From: Bradyrhizobium ottawaense
GTDB taxonomy: Bacteria > Pseudomonadota > Alphaproteobacteria > Rhizobiales > Xanthobacteraceae
NCBI RefSeq assembly: GCF_900099825.1
Contig: NZ_LT629693.1
Location: 6,583,001-6,647,000 of the forward strand
Direction: 5' to 3'
Length of the DNA: 64,000 bases
In this document: one piece after another, positions 43,771-52,484 of the stretch
How the letters are laid out: each line of letters starts with the position of its first letter
Position numbering within the stretch: the first letter of the stretch is position 1
Position numbers and translations under genes: made by a program
Notes under the pieces: model-generated
Seen by the model: the letters and a program-made list of their open reading frames with translations, nothing else
Told to the model about the DNA's origin: nothing
The model's database searches: none

Positions 43771-45432
43771 ATGTCGACGCTGAGCGCCTCGCTTCGGTTG
43801 CAGGCGGTCGAGGCGCCGATCTCTCAGGATCGATCCCGTTCGGCTGCCGCTATGGCCGAGCTGTTCGGGCCGCTGGACGGTCTGCTTCGCGGCGGCGGCG
43901 ATCCGCGGCTCGACATCGACCCGACGAGCGGCGCCAACGAATATGGCTGCCAGCCGTTTCCTTGTCCGGGCACGCTGAGCTTTGCCTCAAGCACGGCGAC
44001 TTCGATATCGGCGCGAGCCTATGCGCGTGCGGCGGACGCGCGGGACTCCCTGATGCGGTCGGCGATCGCCATCGGTATCGACGGAGCATTCGAAGCCCGC
44101 ATCGAAGCCATGCGCGACGAATTGAAAGCTCATCTCGGAATATCCGGAACGCGGGCCGACGTCATTTTCGCGCCCTCGGGCACCGACGCCCAGCTTCATG
44201 CGCTGTTTCTGACCCGGGCGCTGCGCGGTCCTGCGCTAACGACCGTCATCGTGGCTGCCGATCAAACCGGAAGCGGAACCGCAGACACCGCGCGCGGCCA
44301 TCATTTCAGGACCGCGACTGCGAACGGAGTTCGGGTTCGAAAGGGAGAGCCCATTGCCGGATTGGCTCATTCGGTCGCAAGCGTCGCACTGCCGCTGTTC
44401 GATGATGGCGGTGATTTCCGCCCGCAGACCGAGACCGATTCACGCGTTCTCTCTGCGATCGAAAAGTTGGTTGCGAGCGGCAGCAACGTTCTTTTTCAAG
44501 TCATGGATTCATCGAAGCTGGGCTGGCGCGCTCCAAGCGAGGCGTGCCTCGAGGAGATATCGGTACGCTGGCCCCAACAGGTCCAGGTCGTCGTCGATGC
44601 CTGCCAAATGCGTCTCGGTCGTCCGCGGCTGCGAAAATATCTCGATCGTGGTTATCTGGTGATCGTTACCGGCTCAAAGTTTTTCGCCGGCCCTCCCTTT
44701 AGCGGTGCACTGCTGGTACCTGCGGTCCTCTCGAAAGCGCTCGATGCGGTTCCCGCGATTGCATCGGGGCTCCGTGAATATAGCAGCCGCAGCGACTGGC
44801 CGATGCAGTGGTCGGCCCTGCGCGCGCGCTTTCCGGTCCGTATCAATTTCGGCCAATGGCTTCGCTGGGAGGCGGCACTCGAGGAAATCCGCGCATACTA
44901 CAGCGTGCCCGACGAATTTCGCCTGCTGGCTCTCACGACGTTTCGCACAGGCGTGGAGCGGATCATCGCGTCGTCGCCATTGCTTCGCCCGTTGCCGCCG
45001 CAGCAAAAGCCGGAAGGCGCCGGCGCTGACGACGAGGAACTGGCTCAGACGACGATCTTTCCGTTTGCGATCAGGCGTGGCGATCGGCTTTTGTCGCCGT
45101 CTGATTGCAGGAAGATATATCGTGGGCTTGCACGCGATGCGCTGGATGCGGTCTCGGCGAGCGGGCGCGGATGTGCGCCGGAAATCGCAGCGAAGCCTTG
45201 TCTTATCGGCCAACCCGTCGCCTTGAACGAGGTCGAGCAGGGTCCGGTCGCGGCGCTTCGCATCTCGGCAAGCGCACGCCTCGTCACCGAGACGTGGTCG
45301 CTCGACCTGGATACGGCTCATGACAATTTGCAGCGCGAACTCGGCCATGTCGGCGCAATCGTTTCAAAGATCGAGTGGCTGCTTGCGCATCTGGACGGCT
45401 TGAACGTGATGGAGACTCCGCATGCATCCTGA
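43771..45432 (+). CDS. Fold-type I PLP enzyme, aminotransferase class V-like
   Basis: 553 residues. PLP-fold landmarks: the phosphate-binding segment DVIFAPSGTDAQLHALFL, the ring-stacking aspartate in VQVVVDACQMRLGRPR and the Schiff-base lysine in VIVTGSKFFAGPPFSGAL. This places it with cysteine-desulfurase or aminotransferase-like enzymes, but the remaining sequence is divergent and long (a C-terminal region of about 200 residues has no match I recognise). Overlaps the next gene by 11 bases. With the neighbouring ATP-grasp ligase, decarboxylase and glycosyltransferase it looks like part of a small-molecule or modification pathway. Confidence 0.75.
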   Translation: MSTLSASLRLQAVEAPISQDRSRSAAAMAELFGPLDGLLRGGGDPRLDIDPTSGANEYGCQPFPCPGTLSFASSTATSISARAYARAADARDSLMRSAIAIGIDGAFEARIEAMRDELKAHLGISGTRADVIFAPSGTDAQLHALFLTRALRGPALTTVIVAADQTGSGTADTARGHHFRTATANGVRVRKGEPIAGLAHSVASVALPLFDDGGDFRPQTETDSRVLSAIEKLVASGSNVLFQVMDSSKLGWRAPSEACLEEISVRWPQQVQVVVDACQMRLGRPRLRKYLDRGYLVIVTGSKFFAGPPFSGALLVPAVLSKALDAVPAIASGLREYSSRSDWPMQWSALRARFPVRINFGQWLRWEAALEEIRAYYSVPDEFRLLALTTFRTGVERIIASSPLLRPLPPQQKPEGAGADDEELAQTTIFPFAIRRGDRLLSPSDCRKIYRGLARDALDAVSASGRGCAPEIAAKPCLIGQPVALNEVEQGPVAALRISASARLVTETWSLDLDTAHDNLQRELGHVGAIVSKIEWLLAHLDGLNVMETPHAS

Positions 45433-46675
45433 TTTTTACGAACCGCTCGCCGTCGCCGAACCGGAATGCGCGGACAGGATCGGCATGGCCAGGCTGGCCA
45501 AGCTGGCATTCGACGGCGGGGACTTGCGCCCGATGTGGCGCGACCTGATCGCCAGGCTCATTGACGGCACGGCCGATGCGGGCGAGGGGCTTGACCTGTC
45601 GCTGATCGCGCAACTGCTCGGCGACAAGCAGACGGGCCTTGCGATCCAGCAGGACGTGCTCAAGTCCCAACGGCTGTTTCGCTCGCCGTGCGTGGCAAAG
45701 CAGCCCCGATTGAGGGTTCTTGCGCTCGCTGCAGCCACCGACATGGGCAGCAACACGCCGATCGAATTCCTGCTTGAACAGTCCGGCATCGATCTCATGA
45801 TCCTGTATGTGATCCCGGAATTCGAACTGCCGGTACCGTTGCCCGATCATGACGTCGCGATTGTGATCGCCTCGGACTCGGAGGATTGCCGGGCCGCGCT
45901 CGACCAGATCGATCGGGCCGCGGTGCGCTGGCCGCGGCCGTTGCTCAATATCCCGCGGCAGGTCTGCAATCTGGACCGGGACAAGCTTTACCGTCTGCTT
46001 GCCGATATCGAAGGGCTGGTCATCCCGGCAACGATCGCCGTCGCTCGTGGGCAGCTGCAGGAGGTGTCGCGCTCGGCCGGGGTGCTCGCGGGGATCGCAA
46101 CCGAACTCGCCTTTCCGATCGTCGTCAGGCCGCGTGGCTCGCATGCCGGGGTCGGGCTTGCCAAGATCGACGATGGCGCCGCGTTGGAACGCTACCTTTC
46201 GGAGAGGCAGGAGCAGGAATTCTTCATCTCGCGCTTTGTCGATTACTCCGACGAGGATGGCCTGTTTCGGAAATACCGGGTCGTGTTCGTCGATGGTCGC
46301 GCTTACGCCTGCCACATGGCGATCGCCGAGCGATGGGACATCTGGTATCTCAACGCGGGAATGACCGCGAGTGCAAGCAAGCGTCTCGAGGAAGAGACAT
46401 TCATGCACACGTTCGATATCGGATTCGCCCGTCGTCACCAGACGGTACTTGCAGCGCTCGTCGAACGCGTCGGTCTCGAATATTTTATGATCGATTGTGC
46501 GGAGACCGCCGATGGATCGCTGCTGATCTTCGAAGCCGACAACACGGCCGTCGTGCACAACATGGATCCGCCAAGCGTCTTTCCGTACAAGTCGCCTCAG
46601 ATGCACAAGATATTCGATGCATTCGCGGCGATGCTGGAGCGCCGCGCGCGATGTGGCCGGGAGCGGGCGGCGTGA
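45422..46675 (+). CDS. ATP-grasp domain ligase
   Basis: 417 residues. The C-terminal about 230 residues are an ATP-grasp domain: the adenine-binding strand FPIVVRPRGSHAGVGLAKID, the conserved EFFISRFVDYSDEDGLFRKY with its acidic residues, and the Mg-binding segment YFMIDCAETADGSLLIFEAD followed by NTAVVHNMDP. Enzymes of this fold join a carboxylate to an amine or thiol by an acyl-phosphate intermediate. The N-terminal 150 residues form a separate domain with no motif recognised. It overlaps both neighbours (11 bases upstream, GTGA downstream), so expression is coupled. Confidence 0.85.
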   Translation: MHPDFYEPLAVAEPECADRIGMARLAKLAFDGGDLRPMWRDLIARLIDGTADAGEGLDLSLIAQLLGDKQTGLAIQQDVLKSQRLFRSPCVAKQPRLRVLALAAATDMGSNTPIEFLLEQSGIDLMILYVIPEFELPVPLPDHDVAIVIASDSEDCRAALDQIDRAAVRWPRPLLNIPRQVCNLDRDKLYRLLADIEGLVIPATIAVARGQLQEVSRSAGVLAGIATELAFPIVVRPRGSHAGVGLAKIDDGAALERYLSERQEQEFFISRFVDYSDEDGLFRKYRVVFVDGRAYACHMAIAERWDIWYLNAGMTASASKRLEEETFMHTFDIGFARRHQTVLAALVERVGLEYFMIDCAETADGSLLIFEADNTAVVHNMDPPSVFPYKSPQMHKIFDAFAAMLERRARCGRERAA

Positions 46676-48189
46676 CCAAGACGTTGCGCGGTCGCAGCCT
46701 GCAGTCCGAATCGAGCGAGACGCTCGATCCGAAAAATTGGGACGAGATCCGCGCGCAGGGTCATCGCATGCTCGATGACATGATCGACTATGCCGCCAAT
46801 ATTCGCGCGCGGCCGGTCTGGCAGCCGATACCGGATGAGGCTCGCGCTCGGTTTCGCGCCGAGCTTCCGCGCGAATCTTCCGATCTCGGTGACGTCTATC
46901 GGGAGTTTGTCGATTTCGTACTTCCCTACACGACGGGCAACGTCCATCCGGGCTTCATGGGGTGGGTGCATGGCGGCGGATCGGCAGTCGGAATGCTGGC
47001 GGAGATGCTGGCGGCCGGCTTGAATGCCAATCTTGGCGGGCGCGATCACATCCCGATTGCCGTGGAGCGCCAGATTGTCGAGTGGACGCGGGAGATGTTC
47101 GGTTTTCCGGCGGAGGCGAGCGGAGTCTTTGTAACCGGCACGTCGATGGCGAATTTGATGGCGGTGCTGGTGGCGCGAACGGCGACGTTGGGTTCGTCCG
47201 TGCGGCAACGGGGGATCGAGGATGACGGCGCGTCGCTGGTTGCCTATACGTCCGTGGCCGCGCACGGCTGCATCAGTCAGGCGATGGATCTGGCGGGATT
47301 TGGCACTGACGCGTTGCGATGTGTTGAAGTCGACAGCGCGCACCGCATCGATGTGGCCGCGTTGCGCATCCGGATCGCGTCGGATCGCGCGGCCGGCCTG
47401 AAACCCTTTCTCGTCGTCGGCTCTGCCGGCACGGTCGATATCGGCGCGATCGACGATTTGGCCGCGCTCAGCGCGTTGTGCCGCGAGGAGGGGCTTTGGT
47501 TTCACGTGGATGGCGCCTATGGCGCGCTCGGGATTCTCTCATCGACGCTGGCGCCGCGGCTGGCCGGGCTCGAATGCGCCGATTCGATCGCGTTTGATTT
47601 CCACAAATGGGGACAGGTGCCCTATGACGCGGGCTTCCTGATTGTGCGCGACGGCGAGCAGCATCGGCAGACGTTCGCCGCTCCGGCGGCGTATCTGCGG
47701 CGCGAGACGCGCGGGCTCGCGGCCAACTCGATCTGGCCTTGCGACCTTGGCCCGGATCTGTCGCGGGGCTTCAGGGCCCTCAAGACATGGTTCACCCTGA
47801 AGACCTACGGCACGGAGAAACTTGGAGCCGTCATCACCCGGACCTGCGCGCTTGCGGGGTATCTGGAAACCCGAATCCTGGCGGAGCCGCGGCTCGAGTT
47901 GCTTGCCCCGGTGCAGCTCAATATCGTCTGCTTCCGCTATCGATGTGCCGACGCCAGTCGCGTCAATGGCGATATCGTCATGGACATTCAGGAGTCCGGC
48001 ATCGCGGCTCCGTCGACGACGCTGCTGAACGGAGAGCTCGCAATACGTGCGGCGATCGTCAACCATCGCACCGATACCTGCGACATCGACGCCCTGATCC
48101 AGGCCGTACTCGAATATGGCGCGAGGCGAACGTCTGGCGGAGACGAGCCGGTGCTCGACATCGTGCCGTCGCCGCCGTTGGCGCTATAG
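46672..48189 (+). CDS. Group II PLP-dependent decarboxylase, aromatic-amino-acid/glutamate decarboxylase type
   Basis: 505 residues, GTG start overlapping the previous stop; GGGAG eight bases upstream supports it, though an in-frame ATG at 46651 is possible. Family landmarks: NVHPGFMGWVHGGGSAVGML, the PLP phosphate-binding EASGVFVTGTSMANLMAVLV, the WFHVDGAYGALGILSS aspartate and the Schiff-base lysine in SIAFDFHKWGQVPYDAGFL. It would remove the alpha-carboxyl of an amino acid and could supply an amine for the ATP-grasp partner. Last gene of the four-gene block; flbT converges from the other side after REP-like repeats. Confidence 0.88.
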   Translation: MTKTLRGRSLQSESSETLDPKNWDEIRAQGHRMLDDMIDYAANIRARPVWQPIPDEARARFRAELPRESSDLGDVYREFVDFVLPYTTGNVHPGFMGWVHGGGSAVGMLAEMLAAGLNANLGGRDHIPIAVERQIVEWTREMFGFPAEASGVFVTGTSMANLMAVLVARTATLGSSVRQRGIEDDGASLVAYTSVAAHGCISQAMDLAGFGTDALRCVEVDSAHRIDVAALRIRIASDRAAGLKPFLVVGSAGTVDIGAIDDLAALSALCREEGLWFHVDGAYGALGILSSTLAPRLAGLECADSIAFDFHKWGQVPYDAGFLIVRDGEQHRQTFAAPAAYLRRETRGLAANSIWPCDLGPDLSRGFRALKTWFTLKTYGTEKLGAVITRTCALAGYLETRILAEPRLELLAPVQLNIVCFRYRCADASRVNGDIVMDIQESGIAAPSTTLLNGELAIRAAIVNHRTDTCDIDALIQAVLEYGARRTSGGDEPVLDIVPSPPLAL

Positions 48190-48215
48190 GCGATCGGGAG
48201 CCTGGACGGTTGCGC

Positions 48216-48314
48216 TAGAGCCCCGTTCCAATAGAATTGGAACGGCGCTCTAGATTTTGATTTGACGCGTTTTCTTGACGCGAACCGGTTCCCACTTCGC
48301 TGGAAAACGCTCTC
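48216..48314. repeat. Composite palindromes: TAGAGCC type plus REP-like family A
   Basis: TAGAGCCCCGTTCCAAT/ATTGGAACGGCGCTCTA palindrome, then GACGCGTTTTCTTGACGCGA with CCGGTTCCCACTTCGC and GGAAAACGC. Same layout as at 34037. Confidence 0.8.
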
Positions 48315-48332
48315 TTCTGTCAGACGGGCGCG

Positions 48333-48746
48333 TTAGGCGGCGTCGCCAGCCTGCAGGCGCTTCGCACGGTCGATGAGTGCCTCTTCGTGGACTATCAGTT
48401 TCTTCGCTTCTTTCAGCGCGTGATAGAGATCGCCGTTGAGAATGTAATTATTGATGCCCTCGATGAAGGGCCATGCACTCGGCATTGCGGTCAGGATGTC
48501 GCGCACCAGGCTGAAATAGGTCGGGTGGTGGTTCATCGGGTCAGGCGACAGATACATCAACTGCACGGCGAGATAGACCAGCTTGGCCGGGGTGTCGGCG
48601 GTTTCCGGCGTCAGGATATCCTTTTCGCGCAAAATCGGAATCCGGTCGCCGTCGATCAGGAGCCTGGCCCGCTGGTCGGTGTTGGTGACCACGCAGGCGC
48701 CGATAATGATTCGCTCATGCGGCTTGAGCTCGACTTTCAAGGCCAT
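48333..48746 (-). CDS. flbT: Flagellin mRNA-binding repressor FlbT
   Basis: 137 residues. The sequence ALKVELKPHERIIIGACVVT, RARLLIDGDRIPILREKDIL and YLAVQLMYLSPDPMNHHPTY are FlbT signature segments. FlbT binds the 5' leader of flagellin mRNA in Caulobacter and destabilises it until the hook is complete. The ATG at 48746 gives the usual length; the frame is open to 48881. It is divergent from flagellin, which puts the regulator next to its presumed target. Confidence 0.93.
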   Translation of the reverse strand: MALKVELKPHERIIIGACVVTNTDQRARLLIDGDRIPILREKDILTPETADTPAKLVYLAVQLMYLSPDPMNHHPTYFSLVRDILTAMPSAWPFIEGINNYILNGDLYHALKEAKKLIVHEEALIDRAKRLQAGDAA

Positions 48747-49061
48747 GCCTGTTCTCCGTTTGAGGGCTTTTCGCGCGATTGGTCGATGCCCGCCGGCAGA
48801 ATCGCATCCTTTATGATGATGGTTAACCAATGGTGAATGCACGATTAGTGCTTGTACGGCGCGGCTTGGTCGCATTGGCACCGTAGGAATACGGAGGATG
48901 CGGCCGTTCCGCGCATTAATTGCAAATTCATTCTCTTTCTGAGCGGCTTAATCGCTCGCATTCATTTTTTCTTAGAGACTTGGTTCCAGAGTTAGGCGTC
49001 GCCCGATCGAGAGATTGGGATAGTGGCTCGTCCTTAATTTCACACCAGAAAGGTATGAAAC
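48747..49061. other. Divergent control region of flbT and flagellin
   Basis: 315 bases. A TTAACC half-site of CtrA type lies at about 48821. A TGGCACC at about 48873 resembles a -24 element but has no TTGC at the correct distance, so a sigma-54 promoter is not claimed here. The region after 48905 is AT-rich and is the probable flagellin mRNA leader, possible FlbT target. Confidence 0.5.
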
Positions 49062-50768
49062 ATGTCTGGTATTGTTCTCTCGGCTTCGGTTCGTCAGAAC
49101 CTTCTCTCTCTACAGTCGACCGCCGACTTGTTGGCGACCACGCAGAACCGTCTCTCCACCGGCAAGAAGGTCAACACGGCTCTCGATAACCCGACCAACT
49201 TCTTCACCGCGGCGAAGCTCGATAGCCGCGCCAGCGACATCAACAACCTGCTCGATGGTATCGGCAACGGCGTGCAGGTGCTGCAGGCCGCCAACACCGG
49301 CATCACCTCGCTGCAGAAGCTGGTCGACAGCGCCAAGTCCGTCGCCAACCAGGCATTGCAGACGCAGGTCGGCTATTCGAGCAAGTCGAGCTTCTCGGTT
49401 TCGCTCGGCGCGGGTGCAACCGCCACCAACCTGTTCGGCGGCAACTCCTACACCTCCGCGACCCTGACCGGCGTGGCAGCGACCGACGCGAACGCCGCCG
49501 CTTTGGCCTCTACCGGCTCGCTGACCTTCACCGCTGCCTCTACCTCGATTTCAGCGACGATCGCCAACGGCGACACGTTGACGGTCGATGGCCACACCAT
49601 CACCTTCAAGACCGGTGCGCCTCCGCTCCCTGCCGGTGTCACCGCTGGCTCCGGCGTCAGCGGCAACGTCGTCACCGACGGTTTCGGCAACTCGTCGGTC
49701 TATCTCAATGCGGGTGCGGGCAAGGTCAGCGACCTCCTTACCGCGGTTGACCTTGCCACCGGCGTGCAGACGGCTACGATCTCGGCGGGCTCGGCCACCA
49801 TCGCCGCCTCCGTCCCCGCCACCGGCACCGCCGCCACGGTCACCGCCGGCAAGCTCGTGATCTCGACCGGTACCGCCGCCGACCTTGCGATCAGCTCGAG
49901 CAATGCGAACCTGCTGGCGTCGCTCGGCATCGGCACCGGCGGCGCGACCACGACCCTGGCGCGCACGCCGTCGTCGAATTCGAACCTCGCCATCGGAGCG
50001 GTTCTCGACATCGCGGCTGTCGGCACCGGCACGGCAACGTCGATCACGTTCGGCACCGGCGCCGGCCAGGTCAAGGACCTCAACGGTCTGAACGCCGTAC
50101 TGGCCACCAACAACCTGCAGGCCACGGTGGATGCCGCCGGTACGCTGACGATCCAGGCGAACAACGACAACGCTTCGCTTCAGATTGGCTCTCTCACCGG
50201 CAGCACCGGTCTGTTTGCCGGCAAGTCGGCCTCGGCTCCCGTGCAAGATCCGGCTGCTCAAGCCACCCGCGCCAATCTGGTTGGTCAGTTCAATAATATC
50301 CTGTCGCAGATCACCACGACCTCGAAGGATGCGTCGTTCAATGGCGTCAACCTCCTGAATGGCGACTCGCTCAAGCTGGTGTTCAACGAGACCGGCAAGT
50401 CGACGCTGAACATCACGGGCACGACCTTTGACGCGGCGGGTCTTGGCCTTGCCAACCTGACGGTCGGTACAGATTTCATTGACAGCAACGTCACGAACAA
50501 GATTTTGAGCCAGCTCAGCAGCGCTTCGGACACGCTCCGATCCGAAGCGTCCTCGCTGGGTTCGAACCTGTCGATCGTGCAGATCCGTCAGGACTTCTCG
50601 AAGAACCTGATCAACGTGCTGCAGACCGGCTCGTCGAACCTGACGCTGGCCGACACCAACGAGGAAGCGGCGAACAGCCAGGCGCTGTCGACCCGTCAGT
50701 CGATCGCGGTGTCCGCGCTGGCGCTGGCCAACCAGTCGCAGCAGAGCGTACTGCAGCTGCTCCGCTGA
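49062..50768 (+). CDS. fliC: Flagellin
   Basis: 568 residues. N-terminal SGIVLSASVRQNLLSLQSTA, TTQNRLSTGKKVNTALDNPT and the coiled region DINNLLDGIGNGVQVLQAAN; C-terminal STRQSIAVSALALANQSQQS ending VLQLLR, the matching D0 helix pair. The middle is a Ser/Thr/Ala/Gly-rich domain of about 250 residues with a duplicated-looking module shared with FlgE and FlgL. It polymerises into the filament. Only one flagellin gene is in the window. Followed by a terminator; flaF comes 289 bases later. Confidence 0.95.
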   Translation: MSGIVLSASVRQNLLSLQSTADLLATTQNRLSTGKKVNTALDNPTNFFTAAKLDSRASDINNLLDGIGNGVQVLQAANTGITSLQKLVDSAKSVANQALQTQVGYSSKSSFSVSLGAGATATNLFGGNSYTSATLTGVAATDANAAALASTGSLTFTAASTSISATIANGDTLTVDGHTITFKTGAPPLPAGVTAGSGVSGNVVTDGFGNSSVYLNAGAGKVSDLLTAVDLATGVQTATISAGSATIAASVPATGTAATVTAGKLVISTGTAADLAISSSNANLLASLGIGTGGATTTLARTPSSNSNLAIGAVLDIAAVGTGTATSITFGTGAGQVKDLNGLNAVLATNNLQATVDAAGTLTIQANNDNASLQIGSLTGSTGLFAGKSASAPVQDPAAQATRANLVGQFNNILSQITTTSKDASFNGVNLLNGDSLKLVFNETGKSTLNITGTTFDAAGLGLANLTVGTDFIDSNVTNKILSQLSSASDTLRSEASSLGSNLSIVQIRQDFSKNLINVLQTGSSNLTLADTNEEAANSQALSTRQSIAVSALALANQSQQSVLQLLR

Positions 50769-50791
50769 GCCCGGCTACGACTTCATCGATC

Positions 50792-50825
50792 ACGGCGGTG
50801 GGGGAACCCCCGCCGTTTTTCTTTT
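50792..50825 (+). terminator. Flagellin terminator
   Basis: ACGGCGG stem with CCGCCGT, G5/C5 inner pairing, then T5 and TTTT, starting 24 bases after the stop. Confidence 0.85.
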
Positions 50826-51057
50826 CACGCGCGGAATGAAGCCCTCCGCGTGAAGAAACCGCATCATGCGAAGAATTTGCGTCGCGATCTTAATTCCCCG
50901 AGAACCGATGGCGGGCATGGTGATTGAAATATGGATTTCTGCCGGCTTGTCGACACAATTGGTAACCGGCGCTAACCATATTTAAAGGCACGATCTGTAT
51001 GAAAGTTGAGCAGCTTCAACGCCCATGGTCCGCGGACCGTCCCATCGAGGTTAGTGA

Positions 51058-51423
51058 ATGTCCAACGCAGCCCAAGCCTACGCGCGTACGTCCCAGACGA
51101 CGTCGTCTCCCCGAGAAATCGAAGCGCAGGCGTTGCTGAAGGCCGCACGACAGCTCCAGGAAGTCCAAACCAACTGGGCCGGTCCCGGCAAGGCTCTCGA
51201 CACCGCGCTGCTGTTCAATCGCCGCCTGTGGTCGATTTTCATGAGCGCGGCGCAGACCGACGAGAATCCGCAGCCGATCGAGGTGCGCCAGAACATCGCC
51301 AATATCGGCGTGTTCGTGATGAAGCAGACGGTCGATATGCAAATGAATCCGGACCCGGCAAAATTGAAGCCGCTGATCGCCATCAACTGCAATCTCGCGG
51401 CAGGCCTTTCCGGCCGCGGCTGA
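51058..51423 (+). CDS. flaF: Flagellar biosynthesis regulator FlaF
   Basis: 121 residues. FlaF signature segments are MSNAAQAYARTSQTTSSPRE at the start, KALDTALLFNRRLWSIFMSA and LPQPIEVRQN-like NPQPIEVRQNIANIGVFVMK. FlaF is needed for flagellin translation and secretion in Caulobacter and acts opposite to FlbT. Placed 0.3 kb after flagellin, as in other alphaproteobacteria. The next small gene is 31 bases downstream on the same strand. Confidence 0.93.
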   Translation: MSNAAQAYARTSQTTSSPREIEAQALLKAARQLQEVQTNWAGPGKALDTALLFNRRLWSIFMSAAQTDENPQPIEVRQNIANIGVFVMKQTVDMQMNPDPAKLKPLIAINCNLAAGLSGRG

Positions 51424-51454
51424 TGGCTAGTTGGCGGTGAAGGAGCAATAGCTC

Positions 51455-51820
51455 ATGGCCGATCTGTTCGCCACCATCGCGGCCAACTACAAGACGGTCG
51501 GACTGACCGTACCGTCCAAGACCGCCTATGTGGCGGTCGATCCGGCGCTTTATTCGGGCGGCTGGACCGGAACATACGCCAACAAAAAGACGTTCAAGAT
51601 CACGGTCTCGAACGTCACGGGCTTTCGCGCCAAGGTGCACTATCAGAGCGAGGGCACCAGCAAATATCAGGACGTGCTGATCAAGGACGGTGGGTTCCGC
51701 GTCGGCGATACCAAGTTTACACTCACGGGAAGCAAGAAGGCGCTGATCAAGAACGTCGTCACCGACCCGTCCAGCGGACAGACCTTTCTCGACCAGGCCT
51801 ACGCAGCGCTTACGTCCTGA
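51455..51820 (+). CDS. Small unknown protein of the flagellin locus
   Basis: 121 residues, probably beta-rich: ANYKTVGLTVPSKTAYVAVD, GGWTGTYANKKTFKITVSNV, GFRVGDTKFTLTGSKKALIK, with several repeated beta hairpins. No leader and no membrane segment, so if external it would need the flagellar export path. GAAGGAG precedes the ATG. It sits 31 bases after flaF and probably forms an operon with it. No family recognised; a filament-associated or chaperone role is only an inference from place. Confidence 0.6.
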   Translation: MADLFATIAANYKTVGLTVPSKTAYVAVDPALYSGGWTGTYANKKTFKITVSNVTGFRAKVHYQSEGTSKYQDVLIKDGGFRVGDTKFTLTGSKKALIKNVVTDPSSGQTFLDQAYAALTS

Positions 51821-51897
51821 GCGGATCGTCGGGCGAACTCGCCCGCGCGCGCCTGGCAACGTTTCTATTTGGATTTTCAGTTCGAAGACCGGCCGGC

Positions 51898-52302
51898 TCA
51901 GGCCCTGCGGTCAGTCGCGCGAAGCCGCGTCGGCGCGTCCTTGGTCAGGTCGAGCGTGTGGAAATAGGCGCGGCGGCGCAGCACCGCTTCGTCGGGAAAC
52001 TGCTCTACCACTTGACTCGTCCTGACATCGACGACCTGGTAGACGACGGTAGCGGCATCGCGATCGATCACCACCTGGTTCGTCACCGAAGCAGCCGCAG
52101 CATTCGACGCCGCAGCGTTCGAAATCGATACCTGCACGGCATCGGATTCGTTGCCCGTGCGCGAGCTGGCGTCGACCGCCGCGACGCTCTGGCTCGCCGG
52201 CAGTACGGTCGCAACCGCATTTTGCGCCGCACCGCTCACGGGCTGAGCGATCGGCGCTGCAACCGGTGCCCCCACCGGTCTGATGTTGAAATCTGTACTC
52301 AT
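51898..52302 (-). CDS. FlaG-like flagellar protein
   Basis: 134 residues. A long Ala/Ser/Val-rich disordered N-terminal half precedes a short FlaG-like C-terminal region: NQVVIDRDAATVVYQVVDVR, then SQVVEQFPDEAVLRRRAYF, which matches the FlaG pattern of a charged strand followed by VxQIPDE-like residues. FlaG affects filament length. AGGAGG lies nine bases before the ATG. Lies alone, convergent with the unknown 121-residue gene. Confidence 0.75.
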   Translation of the reverse strand: MSTDFNIRPVGAPVAAPIAQPVSGAAQNAVATVLPASQSVAAVDASSRTGNESDAVQVSISNAAASNAAAASVTNQVVIDRDAATVVYQVVDVRTSQVVEQFPDEAVLRRRAYFHTLDLTKDAPTRLRATDRRA

Positions 52303-52484
52303 GGCAGCCTCCTGGCTTGCTGCGAGTCAAATCCCAACCCCTCGTCATCCGCAATATATCTCGTCACCTCTCAACATGGAGTTAGGGAACGCGCTGAATG
52401 AGGTTCTGATGCGAATGCGCTGATTTATTGAAAAATTGATGCATTCCCGGCGCGTTGCGCCGGGGCCGCGCGCGCCCGCAACGT

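Noticed and set aside
48873..48888. A sigma-54 promoter for flagellin (TGGCACCGTAGGAAT)
   Set aside because: The -24 element fits, but the -12 position has GAAT instead of TTGC, so the key GC is missing.
52335..52352. A sigma-54 site upstream of the flaG-like gene (TGGGATTTGACTCGC on the minus strand)
   Set aside because: Only the GG and GC dinucleotides and their spacing agree; the rest of both elements differs.
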